A stretch of 64,000 bases of DNA. It comes from Agapanthus africanus (Eukaryota > Streptophyta > Magnoliopsida > Asparagales > Amaryllidaceae). Below are positions 1-12,323 of the stretch, in pieces (position 1 is the first letter of the stretch; every line of letters starts with the position of its first letter). The translations under genes were made by a program, and so were the position numbers. Where the stretch lies: positions 374,441,582 to 374,505,581 of the forward strand of contig CM057337.1 of the NCBI GenBank assembly GCA_030015575.1. The letters are read 5' to 3'. The notes under the pieces are model-generated. The model had not been told where the DNA came from. It searched no databases and saw only the letters and a list, made by a program, of their open reading frames with translations.

Positions 1-708
1 ATAAGTTTAAGAATATTCACTTCATGCCACAGTACTAACGGTCCAGTCGTAGAAGGGTCAAGCCAACGCCTCACATGTGGCACGCCGTACTGTCCCAAAC
101 CCTAAGGTTCAAAGGGCAGTTCAAGACGGTCACATAATCGAGTTAAGGTTTGTTGTCTTTTAGAGGGTCCATCGCTTTACTTGCATTACTTAGAACGTTA
201 TTAAACTACGGAAAAATTCCAACAATTGAAAATTTCCCGGCAGGGGAAAAAGTGGGTATTTATATCCGGTCGAACTTTTTAACATGTTCTAAAATTACCC
301 GGAAAATCACATAGACAAAGTTAAACAATCCGATCGAATCATCGAGTCCCCAATACAACCCAGAAAACTCAACTCTTGAGTGCAAATTAAAAATTCCCAG
401 AAAACACAGGAATCATATTAGGACATTACTGTGCAAACTGCAAAGAATGAAGTGATGGTACGGCCGCGGAACCGCCGCACGAGCCATGCTCGTGCCGCGG
501 TTCCGCGGCGCTTTGAACGACTTAGACGCACGTGTTGCACAGTAACTTCTAAAAATCCCTGCTGAATTTTTTGGGTATTTTTAATTAGGAAAAATCCACA
601 GTTTCAAAAATTGTACAGAGAGGGGTGTAATTTAGGGTTTCGGGGTTCGATCGGGTTTCTAATATCGTCTACACTTCGCCTAAGGCTCTAGCTAGGCTTT
701 GATACCAC
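1..708 (-). mobile_element. Angela-type copia element A1, 5' leader, cut by window edge
   Basis: This stretch aligns closely with 11610-12323, the leader of the complete element at 4125-14545. It is therefore the part just inside the 5' LTR of another minus-strand copy whose body lies left of the window. A primer-binding site matching TGGTATCAGAGCC with one change (TGGTATCAAAGCC) is at 695-707, one base from the LTR. I see no coding sequence. A strong GC-rich hairpin lies at 463-509. Confidence 0.85.
463..509. repeat. Leader hairpin of Angela copy A1
   Basis: Inverted repeat: a 13-bp outer stem (463-475 with 497-509), one C/C mismatch (476/496), an 8-bp inner stem (477-484 GCACGAGC with 488-495 GCTCGTGC) and a CAT loop (485-487). 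The equivalent hairpin at 12078-12124 has a different inner stem that still pairs perfectly. Confidence 0.9.
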
Positions 709-2916
709 TGTAGGGTTCCTAGGCACACTCATGAGGTTCCACAAGGCATCAACCATGCCAAATTCAAAAATTTATGTACCGAGAAACCCTATGCAAGATC
801 GTTAACTAGAGGATAGGCTAAACTATGCAAGTTAACAACTTAACTACAAGTGAAAGGGACTACAACCTTTATAGATCCGGTCCTCCACTTCTTTAGCTCC
901 GTGATGACGTCCCTTCGCTGCGATCAACCGGATCCCGGACTCTAGCATTGGTTTCATCGGAGAAATGATCGGGCTAGGTCGTTGACTTCGATGCCGAAGA
1001 TGATCTACGTCGAGGCGACTCAAACTCAAGCTCCATCTTCACTTGGTCATGAAACTTGTGAAGATAACACACTCTACTACATGGCAAGTGGTAGAGAATG
1101 AAGAAATAGGAAGTGGGTTCATTTTAGAATTGGATTTCTCACTCTTAATCTCATGGCACCATTAGAGCTTGTAAGGTTTCTTCTTCTTGAAGAAGAAGAA
1201 GAAGAAAGAATAATGATGAGAAGAATTGAATAAAGAATGAAACTTATCCTTTTAATTATGGTACCATGGTAAAGTTAAGCCCTCATGCTTAACTTGTGTA
1301 GAGAATTAACCAAAGACTTGGGTTAAGGGTTGGGTTAACTAGCATCCTAAAGAAATGACAAAAGAAATTGACTTTCTCAAAGTTTCTTCAAGCTTCATGA
1401 AGCTTGATAACTTTGACCAAAGTCTTATTTCTTTTGTTATTTATTAGGAAATTAGTAAACCCTAATTTAACCTCAATTTGGTTTAAGTCTCATACACACA
1501 ACTTGTATGTATCATCAAGCATGATACAAATATGTCCACTTGCATATATCACATATAAACAATGTGCACATTCAAGTGAGAAAATCAATCTTAAATGAAC
1601 CAATATTAGTTAATGTAAAGAAATATATCAAATATATAATTATACATTAAATCATTAAATCAACACTTGATTTAATGATCCGGTCATACTGCATATAACC
1701 GACTAATATCAAGTGTATCAATTTATCGAATCAATATTTGATTCGGTAACCCGGCTATATCATATACAACCATCCGATGATACAAATCGCGAGAATAGAA
1801 TTCAGTATCACATACTGGTATTATTCTCGGTCCCTCACATATCTATATGTGCTCCTATTTCGTTTCGCTTGAGCCAGGAAACCTCTGTATAGGACTCTAA
1901 AGACTCGTCAATACGCCGGCAGTAGGTGATGATCATATCAAACACCCACAAGCCGCAAGCGGTCTGCTAAACGTAACGGCCACCCGGATATTGAGCGATC
2001 AGAAGATCAACGAGCAAGCCCGCTCACACTCCTGTGAATCCAACCAGTAACACTTACCGCACAGTCCGGTCTGTTCGTCTGATATGTCGCATATCTCGCC
2101 TAGGGGTGGTAAACGTCAGACCCCATTGATAAGTCATGCCGATATAAGGTCCATAACAAGCACGAAACTACTGATAACACTTACCAGTAAATCAGTACAA
2201 CCCTGGCCAGAGATTTCCAGTTATGGCCAGTCGAGCATAGCGCAACATCAACCCCCAATACCGGGAGAGACGAATCCCCTCCTATCGCTCATTGCCTCCA
2301 TGTGAATCGGGACTGTACCCAAAAACCACCTGTTTGCATGACTCAGTAGAGCCGTGGTAGGGTCGAAATCAAAGCACGGTGGGAGACACACAAGACTCTA
2401 AGACGATCTCGGGTCAACAGACTAAGCTGTACCAGTGTCACCAGAGAACTGCCATCTGACGTGAGGTATAATACCATCTGGGAGTTCTCGGCGAGTCCGT
2501 TCAGTGTACCCAGTCACCACTGAGCACCCGCATACCATCTCTGATGTCAAACACCAATGGATATGGGATCATCCATCGCCCATCACATGGATCGAGAAGA
2601 TATACGCTAGTCTACTCTGGAATATCGATGCCCCGTCTCGATATTCCGACGACTAGGAACATTGAAGGATGTACTCATTGACTACCCAGGCCCCACTAGT
2701 ATGATCTTCATCACAGTCCTGGAAGTTGAGCACACATTCTAAGGGCTTTATCAACATATAATAGAGAGACAGAAAATATACATGTTAAGATAAAGAGCAA
2801 CCAGATAGCGTACTATCATGTCGAGCAAGAAAGTCCTACCTATATATGTCCCAGCATCCACTACAATATATATCCCATGTACAGTAATGGCCTCTAGGGC
2901 ATACATATAACTAACA
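709..2916 (-). mobile_element. Angela-type LTR (family A), 5' LTR of element A1
   Basis: It starts TGTAGGGTTCCTAGG and ends CATATAACTAACA on the plus strand, so it reads TGTTAG...CCTACA on the minus strand. It is about 2.2 kb and alignable along its length with the LTRs at 4125-6345, 12324-14545, 50916-53077 and 62885 onwards. The start TGTTAGTTATATGTATGCCC followed by TAGAGGC resembles the beginning of BARE/Angela LTRs of grasses. The adjacent primer-binding site makes it a 5' LTR. The TSD would be ATTAG at 2917-2921, with its partner off the window. Confidence 0.9.
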
Positions 2917-4124
2917 ATTAGTATTTTACAATCTTTGCAAAGTACCGCTACAACCCATTTTTGGGGAACCCGTTCGGGATGGTGAGGATTATCGCACATC
3001 CTCGGGCTTAGTAGTGCGAGATTCAGACCTCCGCTAGGAGCATTCGGTCTCGAAAGGTTTAAAATACGATATCTTAAGAAAATGAGATTTTTAGAATATA
3101 AAATGTTTGTTAAAATTATTTTTGTATAAATATATGTATATTTATCATTAAAACATTTATTTTGTTATAATATAAATATTCCACCTTTTTTTAAAAATCA
3201 CAAGAATAAATTTTACACTAAAACACCATGAACTTCAAATAAATCAATATTATAGATAAATACCTTTATTTATAAAAACTAGGATATTTTCACTAGAAAT
3301 GTCACAATATAAAATCCACCATCATTACAACTCTAAAGATGAGTAATAAATACTTGAGGTGTATTTTGAAAAGTATATAAAAGTGTTTTTACATAAAACC
3401 CCCTCAAGTTTTATAAATTACCCTAAGGACCCTAGTACATATAGGTTTAAGAAATAATCAAGACTGCGATTACATTTCTAACTGTCTGACTCGGGTTTGA
3501 GTCTGATTAATCTGACTTGAATATGATTCAAGTACAATCTAAAATCTACAATATTCCAATTCAATATGAACACATGAATCCGTGAATTCAGTTATCAATC
3601 TATACAACTTGACTGAATCAAACCATGGATATACATCCATTATCCAGTTATTCCATTTACATGATTATGCAGTTACATCCGTTTACTGATATCATGGTTT
3701 TGGTCAGTCATCCAATTACACAATTCAATTTACAAGACAATACAATGCAATACAGTACTATCAATAATATGACTACACGGGGTATTGGGGTAGTTCATTC
3801 GTGAATCCAACATAATCTCAAGAGTCCCCCTAGATCATGAATCCATGTCTACTAACACAATCAAGCAATCATGAGGGCCCGTGTTTCCATGCTCCTGGAC
3901 TGTGGCCTGTTGAGTTTGGAATACTTCGGCGACGGTCGAAGTCCCGCTACTAACATATCATTTGGGCCCGTGGTTCCCTACCCCTGGATTACAGCCTGTT
4001 GGGTTTGAGAACACTCTTGAGATTAGTTGACATTCACCCTTGAACTTACGATAACAACAGCATTAACACTAAAACAATATAATACAACATTAAAAGCTAC
4101 TCTCTCTTTATCTTACGCTTTGTC
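2917..4124. other. AT-rich host sequence of the Angela A2 insertion, no gene
   Basis: No coding sequence is seen. The first 550 bases are AT-rich. Around 3870-4015 there are two related segments, each a GGGCCCGTG-TTCC-type block followed by a GCCTGTTG-GTTTGAG-type block. Removing the insertion at the TTGTC duplication joins this stretch to 14551-14961, which ends like a gypsy LTR. It is therefore probably part of an older LTR retrotransposon, but I found no matching second LTR in the window. Confidence 0.45.
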
Positions 4125-6345
4125 TGTAGGGTTCCTAGGCACTCTTAAGAGGTCTCACAAGGCATCAACCATGCCAATTTCAAAAATTACGGTGCCGAGA
4201 AACCCTAATACGGATCGTTGGCTAGATAAATAGGCGAAACAAAGCAACTAGTTTACAACTAAACTAAAAGAACGGAAATACAACCTTTGTAGATCCGGTC
4301 CTCCACCTCCACGGCTCCGTGATGAAGTCCTCTCCGCTGTCCAAATGCAATCCCGGACTCTAGCGTCGGCTTCATCGGAGAAATGGGCGGGCAAGGTCGT
4401 CGGCTTCGTGCCGAAGATGATCTACGTCGAGGCATCACAAGATCAAGCTCCACCTTCACCAAGCCATGAAAACTTGTGAAGGAAACACCCTATACTACTT
4501 GGCAAGAGGTAGAGGATGAAGAAATAGGAAGTGGGTTCACTTTAGAATTGGATTTCTCACTCAATCCACCATTGATGAAGTCAAGCTTTTCTTCATGAAG
4601 ATTAAGAAGAAGAAGAAGAAAGAATATGATAATATTATGATAAGTATTTTAAAATAGAAAGGAAAATGAATTCTTATCATAATTGTAACCATGGTAAAGT
4701 GTAGAGAGCTAACTATAGTTAAATGAATGGTTAGGGTTAAAGAGATGAAGACAAAAGGGTTTTTTTGGTCAAAGCTTCATGAAGCTTCAACAAGCTTCAT
4801 GAAAGAAACCCTTTTGTTTTTCTTTTCTCTTTTCATTTCTTTTAATCCAAATTAAAAGATAAATGAAAGAATAAATGAAAACCCTAACCATTAACTAACC
4901 ATGGTTTAATCTTTACACTTGACCAAGTTAACATGTATCATCAAACATGATACAATCAAGTGCACAAAATATATCACATATACAATGTGCACATCCGAGT
5001 GAGAAAATCGATCTTAAATGAACCGATACTAGTTAATGCAAAGTAATATATCAAATATATAATTATGCATTAAATCATTAAATCAACACTTGATTTAATG
5101 ATCCGGTCATATCGCATATAACCGACTAATATCAACAGTAACAACTTATCGAATCAACACTTGATCCGATAACCCGGCTATATCGCATATAACCGATCAA
5201 TATCACATTTCGCGAGAATCGAATACAGTATCACATACTGGTATCATTCTCGGTCCCACACATATCTCATATGCGCTCCTATTTCGTTTCGCTTGAGCCA
5301 GGAAACCTCTGTGTAGGACTCTAAAGCCTCGTCAATACACCGGCAGCAGATGATGATCATATCAAGCACCCACAAGCCGCAAGCGGTCTGCTAAACGTAA
5401 CGGCCACCCGGGTATTGAGCGATCAGAAGATCGACGAGCAAGCCCGCTCACACTCCTGTGAATCCAACCAGTAACACTTACCGTACAGTCCGGTCTGATC
5501 GTCTGATATGTCGCATATCCCGCCTAGGGGTGGTAAACGTCAGACCCCAATAGCTCGATAAGTCGTGTCGATATGAGGTCTATAACAATTCGAGAAACTA
5601 CTGGTAACACTTACCAGTAAATCTCTGCAACCCTGGCCAGGGATTTCCTGTTATAGCCAATCAAACACAGCGCAACATCAACTCCCTATACCGGGAGAGA
5701 CGAATCCCCTCCTATCGCTCATTGCCTCCATGTGATTCGGGACTGTACCCAAAAACCACCGTTTTGCACGCCCTCTTGGACGTGGTAAGATGGAAATCAA
5801 AGCACAGTGGGAACCACACAAGACTCTATGACGATCTCGGGTCAACAGACTACTCTGTACCAGTGTCACCAGAGAACTGCCATCTGACGTAAGGTATAAT
5901 ACCATCTAGGAGTTCTCGGTGAGTCCGTCCAGTGTACCCAGTCTCCACTGAGCACCCGTATATCATCTCTGATGTCAAACATCGATGGATATGGGATCAT
6001 CCATCGCCCATCTGTATGGGTCGAGAAGGTATACGCTAGTCTAATCTGGTATATCGATGCCCTGTCTTGATATACCCACGACTAGGGACTTTGAAGGATG
6101 TACTTATGGACTACCATGTCCCCACTAGTATGATCCGCATCATAGTCCAGGTAGTCAAGTACTCATCCTAAGGGCTTTACCAACATGTAACAGAGAGACA
6201 ATCAGTATACACGTTAAGGTAAAGAGCAACCAGATAGCATACTATCATGTCGAGCAAGAAAGTCCTCCCTATATATGTCCCAGCATCCACTACAATATAC
6301 ATCCTATGTACAGTAATGGCCTCTAGGGCATACATATAACTAACA
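4125..6345 (-). repeat. 3' LTR of element A2
   Basis: 2221 bp, ends TG...CA on the element strand, directly preceded (element sense) by a purine tract. Near-identical to 12324-14545. It includes a conserved block around 5745 that reads TTGGGTACAGTCCCGA on the minus strand and is shared with the other Angela LTR subfamilies in the window. Confidence 0.95.
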
Positions 6346-6356
6346 ATCTCCCACTT
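6346..6356 (-). other. Polypurine tract of element A2
   Basis: On the minus strand AAGTGGGAGAT directly precedes the 3' LTR start TGTTAG. Copia elements use such a tract to prime plus-strand DNA synthesis. Confidence 0.8.
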
Positions 6357-6399
6357 GCACTAGGGCCATCTGTAGCAGTGGTTGCAGTATCTCATACTC

Positions 6400-7414
6400 A
6401 ACCATCCCATAAAATCTCTCTTTGGGAATAGGCCTGCGTGAGTGGATCCGCCGTGTTGTCCTCTTGGTCTACTCTCCTAACCTCGATCACCCTGGAGATC
6501 AACTATCTCCATGATCAGGTGATACTGCCTTAGAATATGTCTGGATCACTGATGGGACGGACGTTCCTTGGCATAAGCCACAACTCCATTGTCACACAAT
6601 GGGAGGAACTAAGTTCATCTCATGAACTAATATACACCCAGACAGCCTCTTTGGTAGCATCTGAAGTAGCGATGTATCCAGCCTTTATCGTCTAGTATGC
6701 CACGGTATCTAGCTTGGAACTCTTCCAACATACCGTCCCTTTACTGAGGGTAAAGACAATGCCTGCGACTGACATTCAGTCGTCTTTATCACCCTGGAAC
6801 CCTTCCAGTGATTCTCCCCAGGATCGATTGATACCATCTCACTACAACTAGTGAGAATCCTAACATCCAATTAGATCTATCTCATAGATCCAAAACCCAG
6901 GATTTAGGAGGTATCATTTTGATCCTATATGGAGAATCATTGTGATAAGCGAAGATTGACCGAGCGTAGCATAGGAAACTCCTTTCTTATCAAGAGTATG
7001 TCATCCACGTACTCTACGAGGATCATCACCATACTCCCTACTACCTTTTTGTTTATACAAGGTTCATATACCATTTTGATGATGTCAAACTCTTTGACTA
7101 AGACATCAAAATAGATGTTCCAACTCCGCGATACCTGCTTTATCCTATAAAGCATCTTGTACACGTTTCCGCTGCTCCCACTGTCTACGAAGCCCTCTGG
7201 CTGTGTACTTATAGACGTTCTCTTCTAAAACATCATTTAGAAAAGCAGTCATAGCACCCAACCGCCAGATATCGTAGTCATGGTATGTAGCCGTGGCAAG
7301 TAGGATCTGGATGGACTTAAGCATAGCTACTTGAAAAGGTTTCATCATTATCCACACCCGGTCGATGACGAAAGGCTTTAACAAGTCTAGCTTTGAAAGT
7401 CTCAACTTTTCCAT
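6400..7414 (-). pseudogene. Decayed copia reverse transcriptase and RNase H of A2
   Basis: Minus-strand reading gives recognisable but broken Ty1/copia RT-RNase H. At 7414-7145 lies a stretch like the RT start (VAMLKSI-ILLA-A-YHDY-IW, then TAFLN, LEE-VY). At 7164-6937, in another frame, come an IKQVSRSWN motif and the catalytic YVDDILLI. Around 6800-6640 are RNase H remnants (FTLSKGTV-WKSSK, a TVA-TI-AGYIA-like segment with an in-frame stop). The frame changes between 7145 and 7164 and several stops occur, so no active enzyme can be made. Confidence 0.85.
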
Positions 7415-9110
7415 CTACACCAAGTAATCTTCTCAAGATATACTTGCTCCTGATGGGGATTTAACCCTTCAGATATAGCAACCAAAGTCCATACATTGTT
7501 GGTGTACATGGATTCCATCTCAGATCGCTAAGCATCCAGCCATTCTTACAGAGTCCCACTCCTGATGGCCAGCTCGAAACTAGTTGGGTCATCATCTTAT
7601 GATGCAATCCTCGCTCCCACTGTCATAGAGAAACCGAAGTATCTCTCAGGTGGGTGAGGAACCCTACTAGATCGGCGGAGAGGCTGAGGTTCGTTGGTAA
7701 CTATTGAATCTTTTGGTTCTTTCAAATCATCAGCTGCATTTTGTATAGCTGGATCCTTTCCAGTTCTACATTACAGACTTTGCCTCGAGCTTGTCTGGAT
7801 TTTGCTTTCAGACATAGGCTGGACAACCCCAAATCTTAACCATCTTAAGATATGGGCTCTTCCCTTTCCATATCACATATGAAGTGGCAGGCAACTGATT
7901 TGATTTGAACCCTATTCAATAGGTATGCAACTTCATAAGTGCATAACCCCCAAAAGGAAAAAGGTAACTCAGCAGTACTCATCATAGAGCACACCATATC
8001 AGATAGGGTGTATCTGCTCCGCCCCGATATACCATCGTGCTATGGTGTATACGGAGGAGTAATGCTGAGAGAGAATCTTATTCTCCTTTAGAATAATCCA
8101 GGAATTCCGTGCTCAAGTATTCTCCTCCTCGATCTCATCAAAGGACATAATACTTATACCTGTTTTGGTTCTCTACTTCTAAATCATATTCTGTGAATAT
8201 CTCAAAAGGTTCGGACTTGTGTTTCAACAGGAACATATGTCTGAATCTTGAGAGATTATCAGAGAATGTAATGAAGTATAAAGAATCAGTCCTGGCATAT
8301 GTAGACAGGAGACCTTACATACATCATCATGTATCAGTCCCAAGAGTTTACTAACTCTTTCTCTGTTTCCAATAAACAGAGCTATGGTCATCTAATCTTT
8401 GTGACATGACTGGCAAGTTTCACAAGATGTAAATTCAAACTAATTTAAATATGCATCTAAAATGTAACTTCAGCTAGTCGGGTCGCATTGATATGACCTA
8501 GTCTACAATGCATCAAGAAGGATTCGTTCATTTCTGAACTCTTCCTCTTGTGTGTGTTCTGTATACTAAGAACTGTAGTTTGATTTAGAACATTAATGCT
8601 TTTAGATAACGTGTCTGAACCGATCAACTTTTGATATAGGAAATGTTCAAAACATTATCCATCAATACAAAATTATATCCTTTCTTTACTGATAAAGAGA
8701 CTGATATGATTTTGTATATCAGGTTCGGTATCTAATAACATTCGTTCAGAATCAATGTATTGGTAATACAGGGTGACAGTGACCAACAGACTTGGCTGCA
8801 ACTCTTGCCCCGTTTTCTGCCTCATGAAACTTATCACCCGTTCTCAGTTCTCTACCTTTCTGTAGCCCTATGTAACAGATTACATATCTGGGATCCTGAT
8901 CTGGTATCACATACCCAGAACGTAGAGGATACAGAGAAACAGTTCTTTGTAATGAACACACCCGAAGATGATGCATCAGTATGCACTCTCTTCGTTTGGG
9001 CGGCACGGGAAATCTGGTATTCCCCAATTTCCTGCTCTGTCTTATAACAATTATAAGTTGGAGCGGGACCAACATTCCCCAGCTCAGTATAACAAGCGGG
9101 TTCGGTCAAA
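7415..9110 (-). pseudogene. Decayed copia integrase and protease region of A2
   Basis: On the minus strand a GAG-pre-integrase/integrase remnant runs from about 8425 to 8150 (S-CETCQSCH, then GLIHDDVC, ITFSDNLSRF-H-FLLKHKSEPFE), matching the zinc-binding and core start of copia integrase with stops between. Upstream in the element, near 8905, is a protease remnant WVCDTRSGS, where the usual catalytic DTG has become DTR. No continuous frame links these pieces. The plus-strand frame over 8760-9047 is a shadow. Confidence 0.75.
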
Positions 9111-12100
9111 TATCCGTTTTATTATCTTGATTAAGGCGTGACATGGTCGCTACCAGGAGAGAGAGAGAAGAAAACACTCAGCGTGCGCTCTTGCAAGAAT
9201 AGATTGGTTATTATTTTATCTAATCAGGATGGCTCCCACTGCTTTTTATCAAATTTTCCTTCAAACCCTAAAAGGAAAGACTAGCCGGGATTAATTACAC
9301 ACTACAAGTTCGCCAATCTTTCAGCCAGGCCAGTGTCGGTACTTTGAGGGAGGTCCCCCGTACTTTCGCACGAACCTAATTAATGTAAACCTCGTTTTCC
9401 CAGAAGCGTAACCTCGTTAACACCTTTCTAGACACCTACTTGATCGGCTAATTGTAATGTGTAAAACTCTCCCAGGAGTAACTCTTACTCGCAGCGGGTA
9501 TCGGGATCCAACTATCTCATAGAAGGTATGCAATCTCATTGCAAATTTCAACACTTGAAATTCCCGATAATTTTGCCCCTAGCGTCCTATGACCTTGACG
9601 GAGGCCAAACTACCCATAGTCCGCTAGTCAAGTTCAACCCGTCATTTCCTGATTGAATTAAACCCACCCGCACGACCCTTGACGGAGGCCAAACAACGCC
9701 GTACGAATACCCTAATCCAATCGCATCATATGCTAGCAGATAAGCACTAGTTAGCTACCGTACACTACGCCTTGACGGAGGCAAAACTACCGCAGCACGA
9801 ATACTAACTAGTATTTATCTGAAATGACGGAGGGCTACGACAGGTTTTTCTGAAAACCTATTGCGTAATGAACTTGATATCGTTGTAGAATCAAATGGTT
9901 TTAAAATGGAGTGTTTTTGAGGCTTTTCTAGTTTTGCTAAAGGAGTCACTCCCGGTGAAGGGATCGTCGGTCCTTTCCTCGTCGAATGAGGTGCGGGATA
10001 TATCATATATATCACTGTGCAAAGCAAAAACTCTTAAAAGCAATCAAAAGACAAACCGAGTGTGTAGCATCTGCCGGTTATTGCTAAAGGAGTCACTCCC
10101 GGTGAAGGGATCTCGGTCCTTTCCTCATCGAATAAGGTGCAGGATATATCACATATACCTCTGTGCAAAGCAAGAACTGTAGCTACCTGTTTTATTTTTG
10201 AAATTCGATTCTACAACATCTTAGGTTTCTTTTATTTCATTAATCACATTAATGAAATCCCATCATTTAAGTACCTAAACATCACAGATAAATACGACGT
10301 ACACTTATGCCATCCGCATTCACCTCGATGTCCCCTCGTGCACCGTTAGGTTAGGTAACTAACGGCAGAGCGGGGCAGGGCTAGCACGGGTGTAAAACAT
10401 AAGTAACATCTATATAATATATCATATATACTATATACAGTATCCATCACAGAACATATCACATGATCACATCACAGAACATATCACATGATCACATCAC
10501 AGATATCGCAGCAGAAGAATCATATGAAATATTGGATATACTAGGACGTCCGTGTTTTCAATACGAGCCAGTATAAAACACGGATTCCACGGTCGTGATG
10601 AATAGCCAAACCCACACCCCTAGACCCCTACGAGAGCGGCAAGCAACCCTACCAATTCTAGAGTTAGGAGACCCGGACTCGACTCCTCGAGTTGGTCTCC
10701 CACTGGACTCCAGAACCCGGTTACTTGTGCTCCCCTCCTTGGGTCTATCCTAGTGCGGAAAAGTAAATAATATACAAAGGGTGACAACTTCCGCAACCTG
10801 GAAGTGCCCCAATAAAAGAATATTACATACAAGTTTTTACATGAATGAAAATGAAAAACACTCATCTCACATAAAAAACCCCGGCTATTCAAACATGACG
10901 ATCCAATATAACATATCCAGCAACACATAACATCACATGTCATCAACGTAAGTAAATATGCGCATCCCAATTGTCGTTGACATATAGCAACGAAACCGGC
11001 GATATCACATATTACACTTACGGTCACAGAAAAGAAAGTGTAAAACTACAACAGTTGGAATCCGCAATCTCCATAGACATCGCATGCCTAATCAAATGAA
11101 TTACTTAGACATCACATGCCTAACAATTATAAACCCCGTATTTTAGTCTCATTATCGAAAACTCTTTTCAATATCAAGTCGGGCAATTCAACAGGATTCC
11201 CGACATGCTGATCGAATGCTCGTCGCAAACTTTAGTAGGCGGCCGCACCCCCGATACCGTCGACGAAGTGCACCAAGGCGGAACACCGCTGCCGCGAGCA
11301 CCCGAACGGATGCTTTCGGCGACGGGGTTCTCCTACAGTCACTTGGTCGGGGCTATGGGGTGTAGCTGTCTATTAAGTTTACCCGGCGAGTATCCGCGTA
11401 CGCTACGTGATTGCGACGGACTTTTGATCACATCAAAATTCCGTGGCAACCGATCAAGTGAGACTAAACCGCTAGATTTATAACATTCATTCAGTTATCT
11501 CATAACTTATTGTGAATTCCAATTATTGTATCACATTCCGGATAAATAGAAAATGTTAAACTTTTCGATCAAACAGTCGAACACCCAAGTTTTCCCGATA
11601 TAGATCAACACATGAAATAAGTCTAACAACATTCAGTTCGTGCCTCAGTACCAACGGTCCAGCCGTAGAAGGGTCAAGCCAATGCCTCACATGTGGCACG
11701 CCGTACTGCCCCAAACCCGAAAGTTCAAAGGGCAGTTCAAGACGGTCACATAATCGAGTTAAGGTTTGTTGTCTTCTAGAGGGACCATCGCGTTACTTGC
11801 ACTACTTAGAACGTCTTTAAACCACGGAAAAATCCAACACTTGGAAATTTTCCGACAGGGGAAAAAGTGGGTATTTATATCCGGTCGAACTTTTTAACAT
11901 ATTCAAAAAATATCCGGAAAACACTTAGACAAAGTTTGATAATCCGATCGAATCGACGAACTTCTAATACAACCCAGAAAACTCAACTCTGTAGTCAGTT
12001 TTAAAAAATTCCCAGGAAAACCAGAACCAGAAATTAGGAGTTACTGTGTAAAATTCAAAGCACAAAGATCCTAAACGGCCGCGGAACCGCCGCATTAGCC

Positions 12101-12309
12101 ATGCTAATGCCGCGGTTCCGCCGCGTATTGGTGGATTCAGGAGTACGGGCTCCACAGTAATTCATCAAATTCCCTGCTGATTTTTCTGCATATTTTTAAT
12201 CTGGAAAAAACCCATTTTTCGAAAAATGTACAGAGAACATCTATGGAGTTAGGGTTTCGGTTCGTTCGGATTTCAAACGTCGTCTACACTTCGCCTAAGG
12301 CTCTAGCTA
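9111..12309 (-). other. Long non-coding leader of element A2
   Basis: About 3.2 kb between protease remnants and primer-binding site with no convincing gag frame. Two direct copies of an approximately 147-bp segment (about 9937-10022 and 10084-10170, each with CTAAAGGAGTCACTCCCGGT). Three short repeats of CCTTGACGGAGGC at 9593, 9677 and 9770. GC-rich hairpin at 12078-12124. The same leader occurs at 1-708 (part), 50147-50915 plus 53083 on, and inverted at 56875-58532, and in more diverged form at 34700-36300. Confidence 0.7.
12078..12124. repeat. Leader hairpin of Angela copy A2
   Basis: Outer arms 12078-12090 and 12112-12124 (one mismatch), C/C mismatch 12091/12111, inner stem 12092-12099 GCATTAGC with 12103-12110 GCTAATGC, loop CAT. 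Compared with 463-509, two base pairs of the inner stem changed on both arms together. Confidence 0.9.
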
Positions 12310-12322
12310 GGCTCTGATACCA
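12310..12322 (-). other. Primer-binding site of element A2
   Basis: Minus-strand TGGTATCAGAGCC one base after the 5' LTR end. This is the usual plant copia primer site complementary to the 3' end of initiator/elongator tRNA-Met. Confidence 0.88.
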
Positions 12323-12323
12323 C

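Noticed and set aside
8760..9047. 95-codon plus-strand frame within element A2
   Set aside because: Lies opposite the decayed protease region, whose motifs read on the minus strand.
10620..11027. 135-codon minus-strand frame in the A2 leader
   Set aside because: Not conserved as a frame in the other leader copies (around 34530-35050 and 57720-58090); no gag motif.
12310..12322. tRNA-Met gene fragments at TGGTATCAGAGCC sites
   Set aside because: Only the 12-13 bases next to LTR ends match; these are primer-binding sites, not tRNA genes.
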